Shown here in pieces: positions 6,724 to 15,778 of a stretch of 64,000 nt of DNA. Position 1 is the stretch's first letter. The number at the start of each line of letters is the position of its first letter. Source of the stretch: an uncultured Dysosmobacter sp. (GTDB lineage: Bacteria > Bacillota > Clostridia > Oscillospirales > Oscillospiraceae); the NCBI RefSeq assembly GCF_947631635.1, contig NZ_CANRMB010000009.1, positions 1 through 64,000 on the forward strand, read 5' to 3'. The notes under the pieces were generated by a model, which was not told the DNA's origin, made no database searches, and saw only the letters and a program-made list of their open reading frames with translations. Made by a program: the position numbers and the translations under genes.

Positions 6724-7725
6724 ATGAGCCGTGAGACTGTTTTGAAACTGCTGCGGGCCAGGGAGGGCCGGTTCCTCTCCGGGGAGGAGCTGAGCCGGCA
6801 GCTGGGGCTGAGCCGCACCGCCATTTGGAAGGCGGTGGACGCCCTGCGGCGGGACGGCTACGGCATCGAGGCGCGGACGGGTCTGGGATACCGCCTGACC
6901 GCCGCGCCGGACGCTCTGACAGAGCCGGAGATCCGGAACTTTCTGGGGGAGACCGCCGTTGTGGGCGGAGCGCTGCGCTGCTTTGACGAACTGGACTCCA
7001 CCAACACCTATGCCAAGCAGATCGCCCTGTCCGGCGCGCCGGACGGCACCGTGGTGGTGGCCAACTGCCAGACGGCGGGGCGGGGGCGCATGGACCGCTC
7101 CTTCCAGTCCCCCAAGGACAAGGGGATCTATCTCACGGCCCTGCTCCGGCCGGATCTGCCGCCGGAGCGGCTGGCGCCGGTGACGGCTCTGGCGGGCGTG
7201 GCGGTGTGCCGGGCAGTGGAGCGGGTCTGCAGCATCCGGCCGGGCCTGAAGTGGCCCAACGACCCGGTGCTGGGAAACCGGAAGCTCTGCGGCATCCTGA
7301 CGGAGCTGGCCCTGGAGGCGGAGACGGGACGGGTGCAGAATCTGGTGCTGGGCATCGGCGTCAATGTTTTGCAGACCCCGGCGGACTTCCCGCCGGAGGT
7401 GGCTGAAATGGCGACCTCCCTCGCCATGGAGCTGGGATGCCCGGTGTCCCGCCCCGCCCTGGCGGCGGCCCTGATCGAAGAGCTGGACAGGCTGTACGCC
7501 GCGCTGAAGGCCGGGGACCTGTCGGGATACCTTGCCGCCTACCGGCGGGACTGTGTGAATCTGGGAAAGACCGTGCAGATCATCGGTCCGGCTGGGCGAA
7601 AGACCGTGGACGCCATCGGCATTGACGGGGAGTTCGGCCTGATCGTGCGCCATCCGGACGGCGCGGAAGAGACGGTCCGCTCAGGCGAGGTCTCTGTCCG
7701 GGGCCTCTATGGATACGTGGAATAA
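6724..7725 (+). CDS. birA: Bifunctional biotin ligase/repressor BirA
   Basis: 333 residues in the classic BirA order: an N-terminal winged-helix (LSRQLGLSRTAIWKAVDALR, about 22-41), the catalytic domain with the biotin loop GRGRMDRSFQSP (about 117-128) and KWPNDPVLGNRKLCGIL (about 176-192), and the C-terminal SH3-like domain. It attaches biotin to carboxylase carrier proteins and can repress biotin genes. The start at 6724 follows GGAGGAAGG. An upstream in-frame start at 6682 lacks a ribosome site. Confidence 0.93.
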   Translation: MSRETVLKLLRAREGRFLSGEELSRQLGLSRTAIWKAVDALRRDGYGIEARTGLGYRLTAAPDALTEPEIRNFLGETAVVGGALRCFDELDSTNTYAKQIALSGAPDGTVVVANCQTAGRGRMDRSFQSPKDKGIYLTALLRPDLPPERLAPVTALAGVAVCRAVERVCSIRPGLKWPNDPVLGNRKLCGILTELALEAETGRVQNLVLGIGVNVLQTPADFPPEVAEMATSLAMELGCPVSRPALAAALIEELDRLYAALKAGDLSGYLAAYRRDCVNLGKTVQIIGPAGRKTVDAIGIDGEFGLIVRHPDGAEETVRSGEVSVRGLYGYVE

Positions 7726-7729
7726 GCAG

Positions 7730-8287
7730 ATGGGAGTGAGTGCTTTGAAAGAACTTTGGGAGCTGTTTTGGACCTTTGCCAAAATGGGGGCCATGACCTT
7801 TGGCGGCGGCATGGCGATGCTGCCCATCCTCCAGCGGGAGGTGGTGGACAGCAAGCACTGGGCCACGGAGGAGGAGCTGATGGACTACTATGCCATCGGC
7901 CAGTGTACGCCGGGCATCATTGCCGTCAACACCGCCACCTTCATCGGGCAGAAATACCGGGGCTGGCTGGGCGGCATTGTGGCGACGCTGGGGGTGGTGT
8001 TCCCCTCCCTGGTCATCATCTCCATCCTGGCCGGACTGATCACCAATTTCTCCCACCTGGCCTGGGTGAAAAACGCCTTCGCGGGCATTCAGGTGTGCGT
8101 CTGCGTACTGATCTTCAACGCCGTGGTGAAGCTGCTGAAAAAATCCGTGGTGGATCGGCGGACCGCCGCCATCTTCCTGCTGGTGCTGGCGGGCGGCGTG
8201 TTTTTGAGCATCTCGCCGGTGTGGTTCGTGATCACCGCCGCCCTGGCCGGCATCGTTTTGAAAAATCTGGAGGTGCGGGGCAAATGA
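7730..8287 (+). CDS. Chromate transporter family protein, first half
   Basis: About 185 residues. LFWTFAKMGAMTFGGGMAMLP and the GQCTPGIIAVNTATFIGQK block are the CHR-domain signature. It is a single-domain (short) CHR protein made as a pair with the next gene. Short CHR pairs in Firmicutes work together as an antiporter; the true substrate is often not chromate. GGGAG at 7732-7736 points to a TTG start at 7745; ATG codons at 7709 and 7730 are alternatives, and the first overlaps birA. Confidence 0.85.
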   Translation: MGVSALKELWELFWTFAKMGAMTFGGGMAMLPILQREVVDSKHWATEEELMDYYAIGQCTPGIIAVNTATFIGQKYRGWLGGIVATLGVVFPSLVIISILAGLITNFSHLAWVKNAFAGIQVCVCVLIFNAVVKLLKKSVVDRRTAAIFLLVLAGGVFLSISPVWFVITAALAGIVLKNLEVRGK

Positions 8288-8901
8288 TGGTATATCTGAA
8301 ACTGTTCTGGGAGTTTTTCAAGACCGGCCTCTTTGCCATCGGCGGCGGCATGGCGACGCTGCCCTTTCTGAAAAATATCGGAGAGACCACCGGCTGGTAC
8401 ACCTACGGCGATCTGATGAACATGCTGGCGGTGTCGGAGTCCACCCCCGGCCCCATCGGCATCAACATGGCCACCTATGTGGGCTATACCGTGAGCGGTA
8501 TCCCCGGGGCATTTATTGCCACCATCGGCGAGGTGACGCCCTCCATCATCGTGATTTTGATCGTGGCCATGATGCTGAAGAAATTCCGGGACAACAAGTA
8601 TGTGAACCAGGCCTTTTACGGCCTGCGGCCCGCCTCCACCGGCCTGATCGGAGCCGCCTGTGTGGCGGTGGTCCTGGAGGTGCTGACCTCCATAGAGTCG
8701 GTGAAGCCCGCGGCGGGGGAGGGCATCGTGAATGCCTTCCGCATCGCGGGGGACTCCCTGCTGAACTGGCGTGGGCTGGCTCTGGCGGCGGTGCTGCTGG
8801 TTCTGACCAACTGGGTGAAGCCGGTGAAAAACTGGCACCCCATCGTCTTTATCGGTATTTCCGCCGTGGTGGGCGTGGCCTTTGGCTTTGCCGGAGTGTG
8901 A
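8284..8901 (+). CDS. Chromate transporter family protein, second half
   Basis: 205 residues. LFWEFFKTGLFAIGGGMATLPFL and the VSESTPGPIGINMATYVGY block repeat the CHR signature seen in the partner. The start overlaps the previous stop by ATGA, so the two subunits are co-translated. Together they equal one long two-domain ChrA. The second half has a longer C-terminal hydrophobic region ending in VVGVAFGFAGV. Confidence 0.88.
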   Translation: MMVYLKLFWEFFKTGLFAIGGGMATLPFLKNIGETTGWYTYGDLMNMLAVSESTPGPIGINMATYVGYTVSGIPGAFIATIGEVTPSIIVILIVAMMLKKFRDNKYVNQAFYGLRPASTGLIGAACVAVVLEVLTSIESVKPAAGEGIVNAFRIAGDSLLNWRGLALAAVLLVLTNWVKPVKNWHPIVFIGISAVVGVAFGFAGV

Positions 8902-8904
8902 GCC

Positions 8905-9390
8905 GTGCTGGCAAAGAAGGAGCTGTATGCCCTGCTGGACAGCCGGGGCATTCCGTACGAGGCAGTGGAGCATCCGGCGGTGTACACCATGGAGGAGATG
9001 GAGTCCCTGGGCCTGCCGGGACAGGACCGGGTGCTGAAAAACCTCTTCCTGCGGGATGACAAGAGGCGAAACTACTATCTGGTCTCCATGGCGGGGCACA
9101 AGACGGCGGATCTGAAGGCCCTGCGGCACAGCCTTTCCAGCCGTCCGCTGAGCTTTGCAAGCCCCCAGGAGCTGGGCCGCCTTCTGCACCTGGAGCCGGG
9201 CCACGTGACGCCGCTGGCGGCCCTGAACGACGAGAGCCGCACCGTCACCGTGGTGCTGGACCGGGACCTTGCGGGCAGGACCGTGGGCGTCCACCCGATG
9301 GAGAATACCGCCACGGTGTTCCTGGCTCTGGAAGCTGTTCAAAGGCTTCTGGAGGACCATGGGACGCCGGTGATCCTGTGTGAGATATGA
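8905..9390 (+). CDS. Prolyl-tRNA editing protein (ProX/YbaK-type deacylase)
   Basis: 161 residues, typical of free-standing YbaK/ProXp editing domains. The N-terminal AVEHPAVYTMEEM and later NLFLRDDKRRNYYLVSMAGHKTADLK match the PrdX subgroup, in which a conserved lysine and the GXXXP-like loop around GVHPMENTATVF shape the site. It probably hydrolyses mischarged Ala-tRNA(Pro). The GTG start at 8905 is 3 bp after the transporter stop, so it may be co-transcribed with it. Confidence 0.85.
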   Translation: MLAKKELYALLDSRGIPYEAVEHPAVYTMEEMESLGLPGQDRVLKNLFLRDDKRRNYYLVSMAGHKTADLKALRHSLSSRPLSFASPQELGRLLHLEPGHVTPLAALNDESRTVTVVLDRDLAGRTVGVHPMENTATVFLALEAVQRLLEDHGTPVILCEI

Positions 9391-9392
9391 AA

Positions 9393-9418
9393 AAGAGACC
9401 GCCGGACGGCGGTCTCTT
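9393..9418. terminator. Convergent terminator
   Basis: AGAGACCGCC pairs with GGCGGTCTCT. It lies between the plus-strand editing gene and the minus-strand gene ending at 9436 and can serve both. Confidence 0.8.
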
Positions 9419-9435
9419 CTGTGTTTCAGCAAAAA

Positions 9436-10251
9436 CTAATATCGTGGGTTCGTAAGGGGAAGAGCGTCATTGGTCTCCTGGGCGTAAAACCAATAGCGGA
9501 GGACCCAGGCCAGGGGATCATAGCTCCGGCCGCTCTCCCGGCTGATCAGCAGGTACGTTGGGATGCGGGGATACCAGTCGGGAAGGTCTTGATCCTGTGG
9601 CGGACGCCAGTCCCAGTGGGCGTCTCCGTGCCCGGGGATTTCGCGCAGGACCAGGCGCTTCAATTCTCCCGCCAGCGCAGTCAGGTCCAGCAGGTCCTCC
9701 TGTTGTTCCAGAAAGGCGGCGCCCCGCAGCGCGGGATCGCTGGGACAGAGCGTCAGGAGTTCCGCCTCCAGCATTTCCTGGGCCTGCCGGGTGGGCTCCA
9801 GGGGGATGTGACGCTCCCGGGCACAGGCGGCGGCCCGCTCTTCTGTGTGCTGGGCCAGCGCATGGCAGAGCACCCATTTGTCGGTCTCCCGGATGGAGGC
9901 CAGTCCGATGACAGATGCGTCCAGATAGGGAAGAATCTTTTCCTCCAGCGCCAGGGCGATCTCTTCCAGGTAGGCGTCCAGCTCCGCCTGAGTGGCATAG
10001 TCCGCGTGCTGGAACCGGCACAGGCCGGATAGATGGGAGAGCTCCAAATGGACGAACGGGCGACTTATTGTAAAATCTCCCCCCAGCCGCGCGCCCCGGC
10101 GTGAGTGGCCGACCGGGGTATCGAAGCGGATAAAGCGGCTCCCGTATTCCGTGCAAAAATCATAGACGCCGCCGCTTTGTCCATACAGGTGATACCCGTG
10201 CCGCTCCAGAACAGGCACGATCTTTTTCATCATGCCGGGCTTGATCCGCAT
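9436..10251 (-). CDS. Conserved protein of unknown function, 271 aa
   Basis: A soluble 271-residue protein without signal or membrane segments. Strong internal features are few: an N-terminal block MMKKIVPVLERHGYHLYGQ, a central acidic helix (AYLEEIALALEEKILPYLD) and aromatic-rich stretches such as HWDWRPPQDQDLPDWYP near the C-terminus. I do not recognise a family with confidence. The gene ends 7 bp after the udk stop region on the same strand, so it is likely the second gene of a udk operon. Confidence 0.6.
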   Translation of the reverse strand: MRIKPGMMKKIVPVLERHGYHLYGQSGGVYDFCTEYGSRFIRFDTPVGHSRRGARLGGDFTISRPFVHLELSHLSGLCRFQHADYATQAELDAYLEEIALALEEKILPYLDASVIGLASIRETDKWVLCHALAQHTEERAAACARERHIPLEPTRQAQEMLEAELLTLCPSDPALRGAAFLEQQEDLLDLTALAGELKRLVLREIPGHGDAHWDWRPPQDQDLPDWYPRIPTYLLISRESGRSYDPLAWVLRYWFYAQETNDALPLTNPRY

Positions 10252-10258
10252 GATGCCC

Positions 10259-10876
10259 TCACTCCCCGTCGATGTGGGTCTGGATGCGCTGCATGATCAT
10301 CTCCAGGGCCACCAGGTTGTGGCCGCCCTCCAGCACCACGATGTCCGCGTACTTCCGGGAGGGCTCCACATACTGCTCATGCATGGGCTTGACGGTGGTG
10401 AGGTACTGCGTCACCACGGATTGGAGGGTCCGGCCCCGCTCCTCCACGTCCCGCAGGGCGCGGCGGAGGATGCGCTCGTCGGCGTCGGTCTCCACAAAGA
10501 TCTTGATGTCGAACATGTCCCGCAGGGTGGGGTTCTGGAAGATCAGGATGCCCTCCACGATGATGACCTTGGTGGGAAAGATCTCCACCGTCTCATCGGT
10601 GCGGTTGTGGTCCGAATAGGAGTACACGGGGCACTGGATGGCGCGGCCCGCCTTCAGCTCCTTCAGATGCTCGATCAGCAGGTCCGTGTCAAAGGCGCTG
10701 GGGTGGTCGTAGTTCACCTGGGCCCGCTCCTCGTAGGTCTTGCCCTCCTGCCGCTTGTAATAGCTGTCATGGCCGATAACCGTGACCTCCGGGCCGAAAT
10801 GCTCCTTCAAATGCCGCGTCAGAGTCGTTTTGCCGGAGCCGGTGCCGCCGGCGATGCCGATCAAAATGGTGCTCAT
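10259..10876 (-). CDS. udk: Uridine kinase
   Basis: 205 residues, normal for Udk. Walker A GIAGGTGSGKTT is at about residues 6-17, HDSYYK and YDHPSAFDTDLL are the nucleoside-binding region, and the lid region holds RRALRDVEERGRT. It phosphorylates uridine or cytidine with ATP or GTP in pyrimidine salvage, and so complements uraA in the same window. The start at 10876 has GGGAGG about 10 bp upstream; an extended start at 10933 is less likely. Confidence 0.9.
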   Translation of the reverse strand: MSTILIGIAGGTGSGKTTLTRHLKEHFGPEVTVIGHDSYYKRQEGKTYEERAQVNYDHPSAFDTDLLIEHLKELKAGRAIQCPVYSYSDHNRTDETVEIFPTKVIIVEGILIFQNPTLRDMFDIKIFVETDADERILRRALRDVEERGRTLQSVVTQYLTTVKPMHEQYVEPSRKYADIVVLEGGHNLVALEMIMQRIQTHIDGE

Positions 10877-11065
10877 ATCCCAGAAACCTCCCATGCTCGC
10901 TGTCCTGCGGTCAATTTTGCCTTTTCCACCCAATTATAAAAGTGAACCGGGATAAAAGCAAGGAAAAGTGTGAATTTCCTGAAAATTCGACGGCCTGGTC
11001 TTGACGGCTGTGGAAAAAGCCGATATTATGTAAATTGTAATTCATAACATGCGGGAGGATCTGTC

Positions 11066-12028
11066 ATGGCGATGAAACGCTGTCCGGTCTGCGGAGAGAA
11101 GTACTCCGATACATATAAAGACTGTCCCTTTTGCGAAGAGGAAGCGGCCCTGATGGAGGGCGAGAAGAACCGCCGGAGCGGCCGGCGCGTATCCCACGGG
11201 CGGCAGTACAGCCTGATCACGCCCACCCTGATCGTTTTGATCCTGATCATGGCAGCGCTGCTGGTATACCTGCTGTACGGCGACGAGCTGGCCCAGAAGC
11301 TGAAAGGCGGGCAGGAGGAGAACACGCCGCCGACAGAGGACATCACACCTGTCAAGCCGGATGTCCCGAACCAGACGGACGAAACGGAGCCCAACGAGGA
11401 ACCCAACGGCGTGATGCCGGAGGGACCGGATGACACCACAGAGCCCTCTGACACAGAAGACCAGCCCACAACCACCCAGCCTGCGGCCCAAACGGATTAT
11501 GAGAAGCTCTCCAAGCTGCCGGGCGGCCTGACGCTCAGCACCACGGACTTCACACTGAAGACCGCGGGAGAGACCCATACCATCCAGGTCAGCGGCGGCA
11601 GCGGCACCTATACCTGGGCCAGTGAGGACGAGGGCGTTGCCTCCGTGGACCAGAACGGCAAGGTCACGGCCATTTCCAGGGGCACGGTGAACATCGTGGT
11701 GTCCGACGGCAGCAAGAAGGGGACCTGCATCGTCCGCTGCAATGTCTCCGGCACCGCAGCCCCGCCGTCCACCACTCCCACCACTGCCCCGAACACATCC
11801 TCCGGCACCTTGAAGGCGGGGGCCGCGACGGTGGTCAACGGCGGCAACGGCGTGCGGGTGCGCTCCGGCCCAGGCACCAACTATGATATCCTGGCCTCCG
11901 TCCCCAACGGCGCGGACATCCAGATCGTGGAGAGCGCGGGAGACGGCTGGTACAAGATCACCTTCTCCGACGTGGGGGGCGCAGCGACGCCTGGCTATAT
12001 GAAGGGCGAGTTCTTACAGAATCAATGA
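11066..12028 (+). CDS. Zinc-ribbon, membrane-anchored protein with Ig-like and SH3b domains
   Basis: 320 residues in clear order: an N-terminal zinc ribbon CPVCGEKY to CPFCEEE (about 6-29), one membrane span (ITPTLIVLILIMAALLVYLLY, about 52-72), a Pro/Thr/Glu-rich linker (about 80-150), a BIG2-like Ig domain with TWASEDEGVASVDQNGKVTA, a second Pro/Thr linker and a C-terminal bacterial SH3 domain (GVRVRSGPGTNYDILASVPNG). The ribbon is cytoplasmic and the SH3b faces the wall, suggesting cell-envelope sensing or peptidoglycan binding. It is monocistronic with its own terminator. Confidence 0.8.
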   Translation: MAMKRCPVCGEKYSDTYKDCPFCEEEAALMEGEKNRRSGRRVSHGRQYSLITPTLIVLILIMAALLVYLLYGDELAQKLKGGQEENTPPTEDITPVKPDVPNQTDETEPNEEPNGVMPEGPDDTTEPSDTEDQPTTTQPAAQTDYEKLSKLPGGLTLSTTDFTLKTAGETHTIQVSGGSGTYTWASEDEGVASVDQNGKVTAISRGTVNIVVSDGSKKGTCIVRCNVSGTAAPPSTTPTTAPNTSSGTLKAGAATVVNGGNGVRVRSGPGTNYDILASVPNGADIQIVESAGDGWYKITFSDVGGAATPGYMKGEFLQNQ

Positions 12029-12033
12029 CCGCA

Positions 12034-12070
12034 ATATCCCCGGATGGACCATCATCCGGGGATATTTTTT
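12034..12070 (+). terminator. Terminator after the SH3b gene
   Basis: A 13-bp perfect stem (12034-12046 with 12053-12065) with a 6-nt loop and T6. Confidence 0.9.
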
Positions 12071-12119
12071 GCACCTTCGACATGCGGGAGGCCGGAGAAA
12101 AGCGATGGGAAAAGCTTGG

Positions 12120-12145
12120 CAATGTGAAGCGCAAAAGCGTGAGAT
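12120..12145 (+). repeat. Left copy of the 26-bp direct repeat flanking the composite insertion
   Basis: Identical over 26 bp to 16946-16971, and abuts the left IS terminus TGTAGGATT. In the uninterrupted chromosome it would be one copy upstream of the ABC transporter at 17046. Confidence 0.85.
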
Positions 12146-12155
12146 TGTAGGATTG

Positions 12156-12697
12156 TCAAACATATTGGACAGCAAAGTCAAGGGGAGAAAGCCAACGGAG
12201 AGGCCTCATAGGGAAGTTGTTGGAGCGGCGGTTATAAACGGCAAGCTGCTTTGCAAAGTCTTCCAGGGAGAAGAAGGAATGGCAGGAATAGAAGCGTTTC
12301 TGGTCCTCCCGGTGGCTGCGCTCCACTTTACCGTTGTGCCGGGGCGTATAGGGACGGATCAGCTTGTGGCAGATCCCCAGATCAGCGGCGGTCCTCTCAA
12401 ATAGAGTGGGCAAGTCCTTCCTGCTGTTGGAAAACCGGTTGGTGAATTCAAAACCATTGTCCGTCTGGACGCATTCCACCCGGATGCCCCTTCTTGCGTA
12501 CCATTTCACCAGCTTTTTCAGGAAATCGGCGGAGGAATAGGTGGACTGTTCTGGATAGGACGCCAGGAAGCGCAGCCGGGTAAATTCGTCAATGGCAGTA
12601 TATTGGAAAAGCCGCAGTTCTGGGTCAGCAATGCAGCGTCGAGGGACGACTTTCACATCCACCTGAATCCGCTGGCCGGGATAGGTCATTTGCTCAT
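12156..12697 (-). pseudogene. DDE transposase remnant, catalytic half (IS copy 1)
   Basis: The frame from MTYPGQ (12689) to the end keeps the integrase-core motifs VDVKVVPRR (first Asp), VQTDNGFEFTNRF (second Asp) and HNGKVERSHREDQKRF (Glu). The N-terminal helix-turn-helix half, about 390 bp relative to copy 2, is deleted just after the start codon at 12695-12697, leaving ATG AGC AAA TGA. The family resembles IS3/IS481-type integrases. It is broken and unlikely to be expressed. Confidence 0.85.
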
Positions 12698-12841
12698 GAA
12701 GGATATGGCCTCCACTCGTCAAGTTGGTGTGTGGTAACTCAACTTTAACCGATGAGGCTCTATCCTTCATCCTTTTTATTCATCTGTCCAATATCTATTG
12801 TAATCCTACACATTCATTAAGCAAAATTTTAACACATAATA

Positions 12842-12870
12842 TTGCATTTTGCACGAACAGGTGCTATAAT
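12842..12870 (+). promoter_or_regulatory. Promoter of the GGDEF/EAL gene
   Basis: TTGCAT (12842-12847), 17 bp, TATAAT (12865-12870), just outside the right end of IS copy 1. Confidence 0.8.
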
Positions 12871-12906
12871 TTCTCGGAACGCAAAACAAGGAGGACAATA
12901 CCCCCC

Positions 12907-15768
12907 ATGTCGATTTTTTACAGTGTAATCGTTCTGGAAGTTATTCTTTTAATGATATATCTCATGATTATGGCGAATGCCAACGATTTACTTCCGCGGA
13001 ATAAACGCAGAATGTTTCTGGTTCTCTTTTTCAGCATCATCGTGTCCATCTCCGCGGAATGGCTCGGCAGTGCGTTCACCCTGCATGATCGGCAGTTTCG
13101 ATGGCTGCACTTCGGGACCAAGATTCTGGAGCTTTCCCTTACGCCTTTTGTCCCGCTGATGTGCGCGGAAATATTGAATCAGCCTTCTTCTGACAAATCC
13201 TGGATATCCAAATGGTCTTACGCTGTTTTGGCCGTTCACACAGGTCTTGAGGTTTTATCTGCCTTTACCACCGGATTTATCGTCTATGTAAGCGAGGATG
13301 ATGTTTTCTGCCACGGTCCCTTTTATTGGATTTATCTTTTGACTTATCTGGGCGCTGCAATTTATGTGCTGCACAGTGGTTATCGTGTATGCCGCAAGTA
13401 TCAGAACAGAAATAAAATTATGTTGCCTTTGATGCTGGCTCTGCTGCTCTTTGGCGTCGCCGTTAATCAGTATGACAAGAGTGTAAAGGTGGCATGGCTT
13501 ACGGTTGCCACCGTAGTAACGCTGTTTTACATATTCTATTGCGGCATGATGCAGCGTATGGACGAAACGACCTCGCTGCTCAACCGCGCCAGCTACAATG
13601 GCAAGCTGACCAGGCTCCATGAATCCGCGGTTATTCAGCTGTTCGATATTGATTTTTTCAAATCGGTCAATGATAAATACGGCCATATCTACGGGGATTC
13701 CTGCCTTCAGACGATCGGCGGTATCATTCGGAACATCTACGGACGATACGGAAAGTGTTACAGAACCGGAGGCGATGAGTTCTGTGTAATTCTTGATTCC
13801 GCGGAATGCCCCATAGAACAGTTGAATAAGGACTTTGTTGCCGAAATGGAAAAGTGCCGTGAGGGCGACAGGCGTTTTCCTTATATTTCCTTTGGATATG
13901 CCAAGTGGAAGGCTGCCAGCGAGACTGTGGATGAAGCGGTGGAGAGAGCAGATTCAATCATGTACCGCGACAAAGACCGAAACAAAATCAAGTATGGTCC
14001 TGTTTATCATCCTGAATCCGAGAAAAAAGACATGCCTTCGATGCAGGCATCGGATGCGGACAGCGCGGAGCTTCCTTCAAAGCTTGATACCAGCGGGCTG
14101 ACAACCAGAGCCTTTAGCGCATTTTCCGCTACTTCTGAAAGCAGCTATATTTTCCTCTGCAACATGCACACGGGCGTATCCCGGTGGTCTCCGGCAGCAG
14201 TGCGTTATTTTAACCTGCCGGGCGAGTACATGTTCAACGCGCAGCAGATATGGGAAACCTACATACACCCACAGGATCGTAAGGCATATCATGAAAGTAT
14301 TGAAGCTGTCTTTTCAGGGAAAGCCATGTTCCACGATCTGGAGTACAGGGTCAAAAACTATCTGGGCGAGTATGTGGTATGCACCTGCCGCGGCGTGGTA
14401 CTGAAGGGAGACGAAAACACACCGGATTTATTTGCCGGAACCATCATCAATCACGGTGTTGAGGTCGATGTGGATCCTGTCACCAATCTTCATACCGATG
14501 CAAAATTTTCCAAGAGCATCTATAGCCTCCTTCAGGAGAGCACCTGCGCCTGCCTGCTCAGCATCGGCATTGAGAATTTCCATCATATCAACATGATGTA
14601 TGGTCAGGAGGGCGGAAACAAGGTGCTCCGGCTTTTCGGAATGGAGCTTTTGGAACTTGTCGAGGGCAATGGACAGGTATTCCGCATGGAAGGAGCAAAA
14701 TTTATCCTGTATCTGCATCATACAGGCGAGGACGAAGCCCGAAGTATCTTCCGCCATGTGCAGACAATCGCAGAAAAAAATATCAAAATCAGCAATATAC
14801 AGATTCCTTTGCGGCTCTGCGGCGGCGCGGTGCTGCTGGACGGCTGCCATTCATACAGCGAGTATATCGTGCGCAGCAGTCTTACCTATGCTATGGAGCA
14901 GTCGCTGAAGGCTTATCGCGGCGAGCTGGTATTTCACGAGGCTATCGGCCAGATCATTAACGTGGAAAATATGCAGATCCATCGGGAAATCCACCGCAGC
15001 GCCGTAGAGAACTGTGAGAATTTCTACCTGTGTTATCAGCCGATCATCTCTTTCGCCACAGGCAAGGTGACCGGCGCGGAAGCGCTGCTGCGGTGGAAAA
15101 AGGAGCCTTATGGCGTGGTGTCTCCTGACCGTTTTATCTTCTGGCTGGAAAACGATCCGTCTTTCATAAAGGTGGGCAGCTGGATTCTGCGTCAGGCTAT
15201 TGAGGAAACCCGCCCGCTGTGGCAGGCCGACCCGAATTTTAAGCTCAATGTGAACGTTGCCGATACTCAGCTGAATTACAGGGGTTTCCGCGATGACATC
15301 ATAAATATCCTGGAGGAGACGGGTTGTCCGCCCCAAAATCTGTGTCTGGAGCTTACGGAGCGTTGTCACAGGCTTGACATCAGCTATCTGGCAGGGGAGT
15401 TGGAATTCTTCCACTCCCTTGGCATAGATATCGCCATTGATGATTATGGAACAGGCTCGTCCTCCCTGATATTGCCGCTGCAGCTTCCTGTCGATGAGAT
15501 AAAGATAGACCGCCTTTTCGTATCAAAGATATTTACGGATAAGAATTACCTTCATATGATGGAAGGTGTTCTTATCACCGCCAAAAAAAGCGGCACCTGC
15601 ACCTGTGTAGAAGGCATAGAAACGAAAGCACAGTACGACCTGATTGCTTCCCTTGGAGGCGACTGCTATCAGGGCTATTATGCCAGCAGGCCTGTTGAAA
15701 TCAGCAATTTTCTGAAGTTCTGCTGTGAAAATACCAAAAAGCAGAAAAATGGATATAAATTTGCTTGA
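12907..15768 (+). CDS. Membrane GGDEF-PAS-GGDEF-EAL cyclic-di-GMP protein
   Basis: 953 residues. The N-terminal about 220 residues contain 6-7 membrane segments. A first GGDEF domain has an intact active site, RTGGDEFCVIL. A PAS-like domain follows (SRWSPAAVRYFNLPGEYMF), then a degenerate GGDEF in which the motif is MEGAKF, then an EAL domain with EALLRW, ELTERC, DDYGTGSSSL, KIDRLFV and CVEGIET, all key metal and general-base positions being present. It can in principle both make and degrade c-di-GMP in response to a membrane or PAS signal. It is cargo of the composite insertion, with its own promoter and GC clearly below the neighbours. Confidence 0.9.
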   Translation: MSIFYSVIVLEVILLMIYLMIMANANDLLPRNKRRMFLVLFFSIIVSISAEWLGSAFTLHDRQFRWLHFGTKILELSLTPFVPLMCAEILNQPSSDKSWISKWSYAVLAVHTGLEVLSAFTTGFIVYVSEDDVFCHGPFYWIYLLTYLGAAIYVLHSGYRVCRKYQNRNKIMLPLMLALLLFGVAVNQYDKSVKVAWLTVATVVTLFYIFYCGMMQRMDETTSLLNRASYNGKLTRLHESAVIQLFDIDFFKSVNDKYGHIYGDSCLQTIGGIIRNIYGRYGKCYRTGGDEFCVILDSAECPIEQLNKDFVAEMEKCREGDRRFPYISFGYAKWKAASETVDEAVERADSIMYRDKDRNKIKYGPVYHPESEKKDMPSMQASDADSAELPSKLDTSGLTTRAFSAFSATSESSYIFLCNMHTGVSRWSPAAVRYFNLPGEYMFNAQQIWETYIHPQDRKAYHESIEAVFSGKAMFHDLEYRVKNYLGEYVVCTCRGVVLKGDENTPDLFAGTIINHGVEVDVDPVTNLHTDAKFSKSIYSLLQESTCACLLSIGIENFHHINMMYGQEGGNKVLRLFGMELLELVEGNGQVFRMEGAKFILYLHHTGEDEARSIFRHVQTIAEKNIKISNIQIPLRLCGGAVLLDGCHSYSEYIVRSSLTYAMEQSLKAYRGELVFHEAIGQIINVENMQIHREIHRSAVENCENFYLCYQPIISFATGKVTGAEALLRWKKEPYGVVSPDRFIFWLENDPSFIKVGSWILRQAIEETRPLWQADPNFKLNVNVADTQLNYRGFRDDIINILEETGCPPQNLCLELTERCHRLDISYLAGELEFFHSLGIDIAIDDYGTGSSSLILPLQLPVDEIKIDRLFVSKIFTDKNYLHMMEGVLITAKKSGTCTCVEGIETKAQYDLIASLGGDCYQGYYASRPVEISNFLKFCCENTKKQKNGYKFA

Positions 15769-15778
15769 TACTTCCCGG

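Noticed and set aside
5370..6824. A 484-codon minus-strand frame opposite lysW
   Set aside because: Repetitive His/Gly/Asp composition is the mirror of a biased membrane-protein gene; no start signal or domain.
12724..12906. An upstream start for the GGDEF/EAL gene
   Set aside because: The extension reads through the IS terminus and the promoter; the ATG at 12907 has AGGAGG and fits the first membrane helix.
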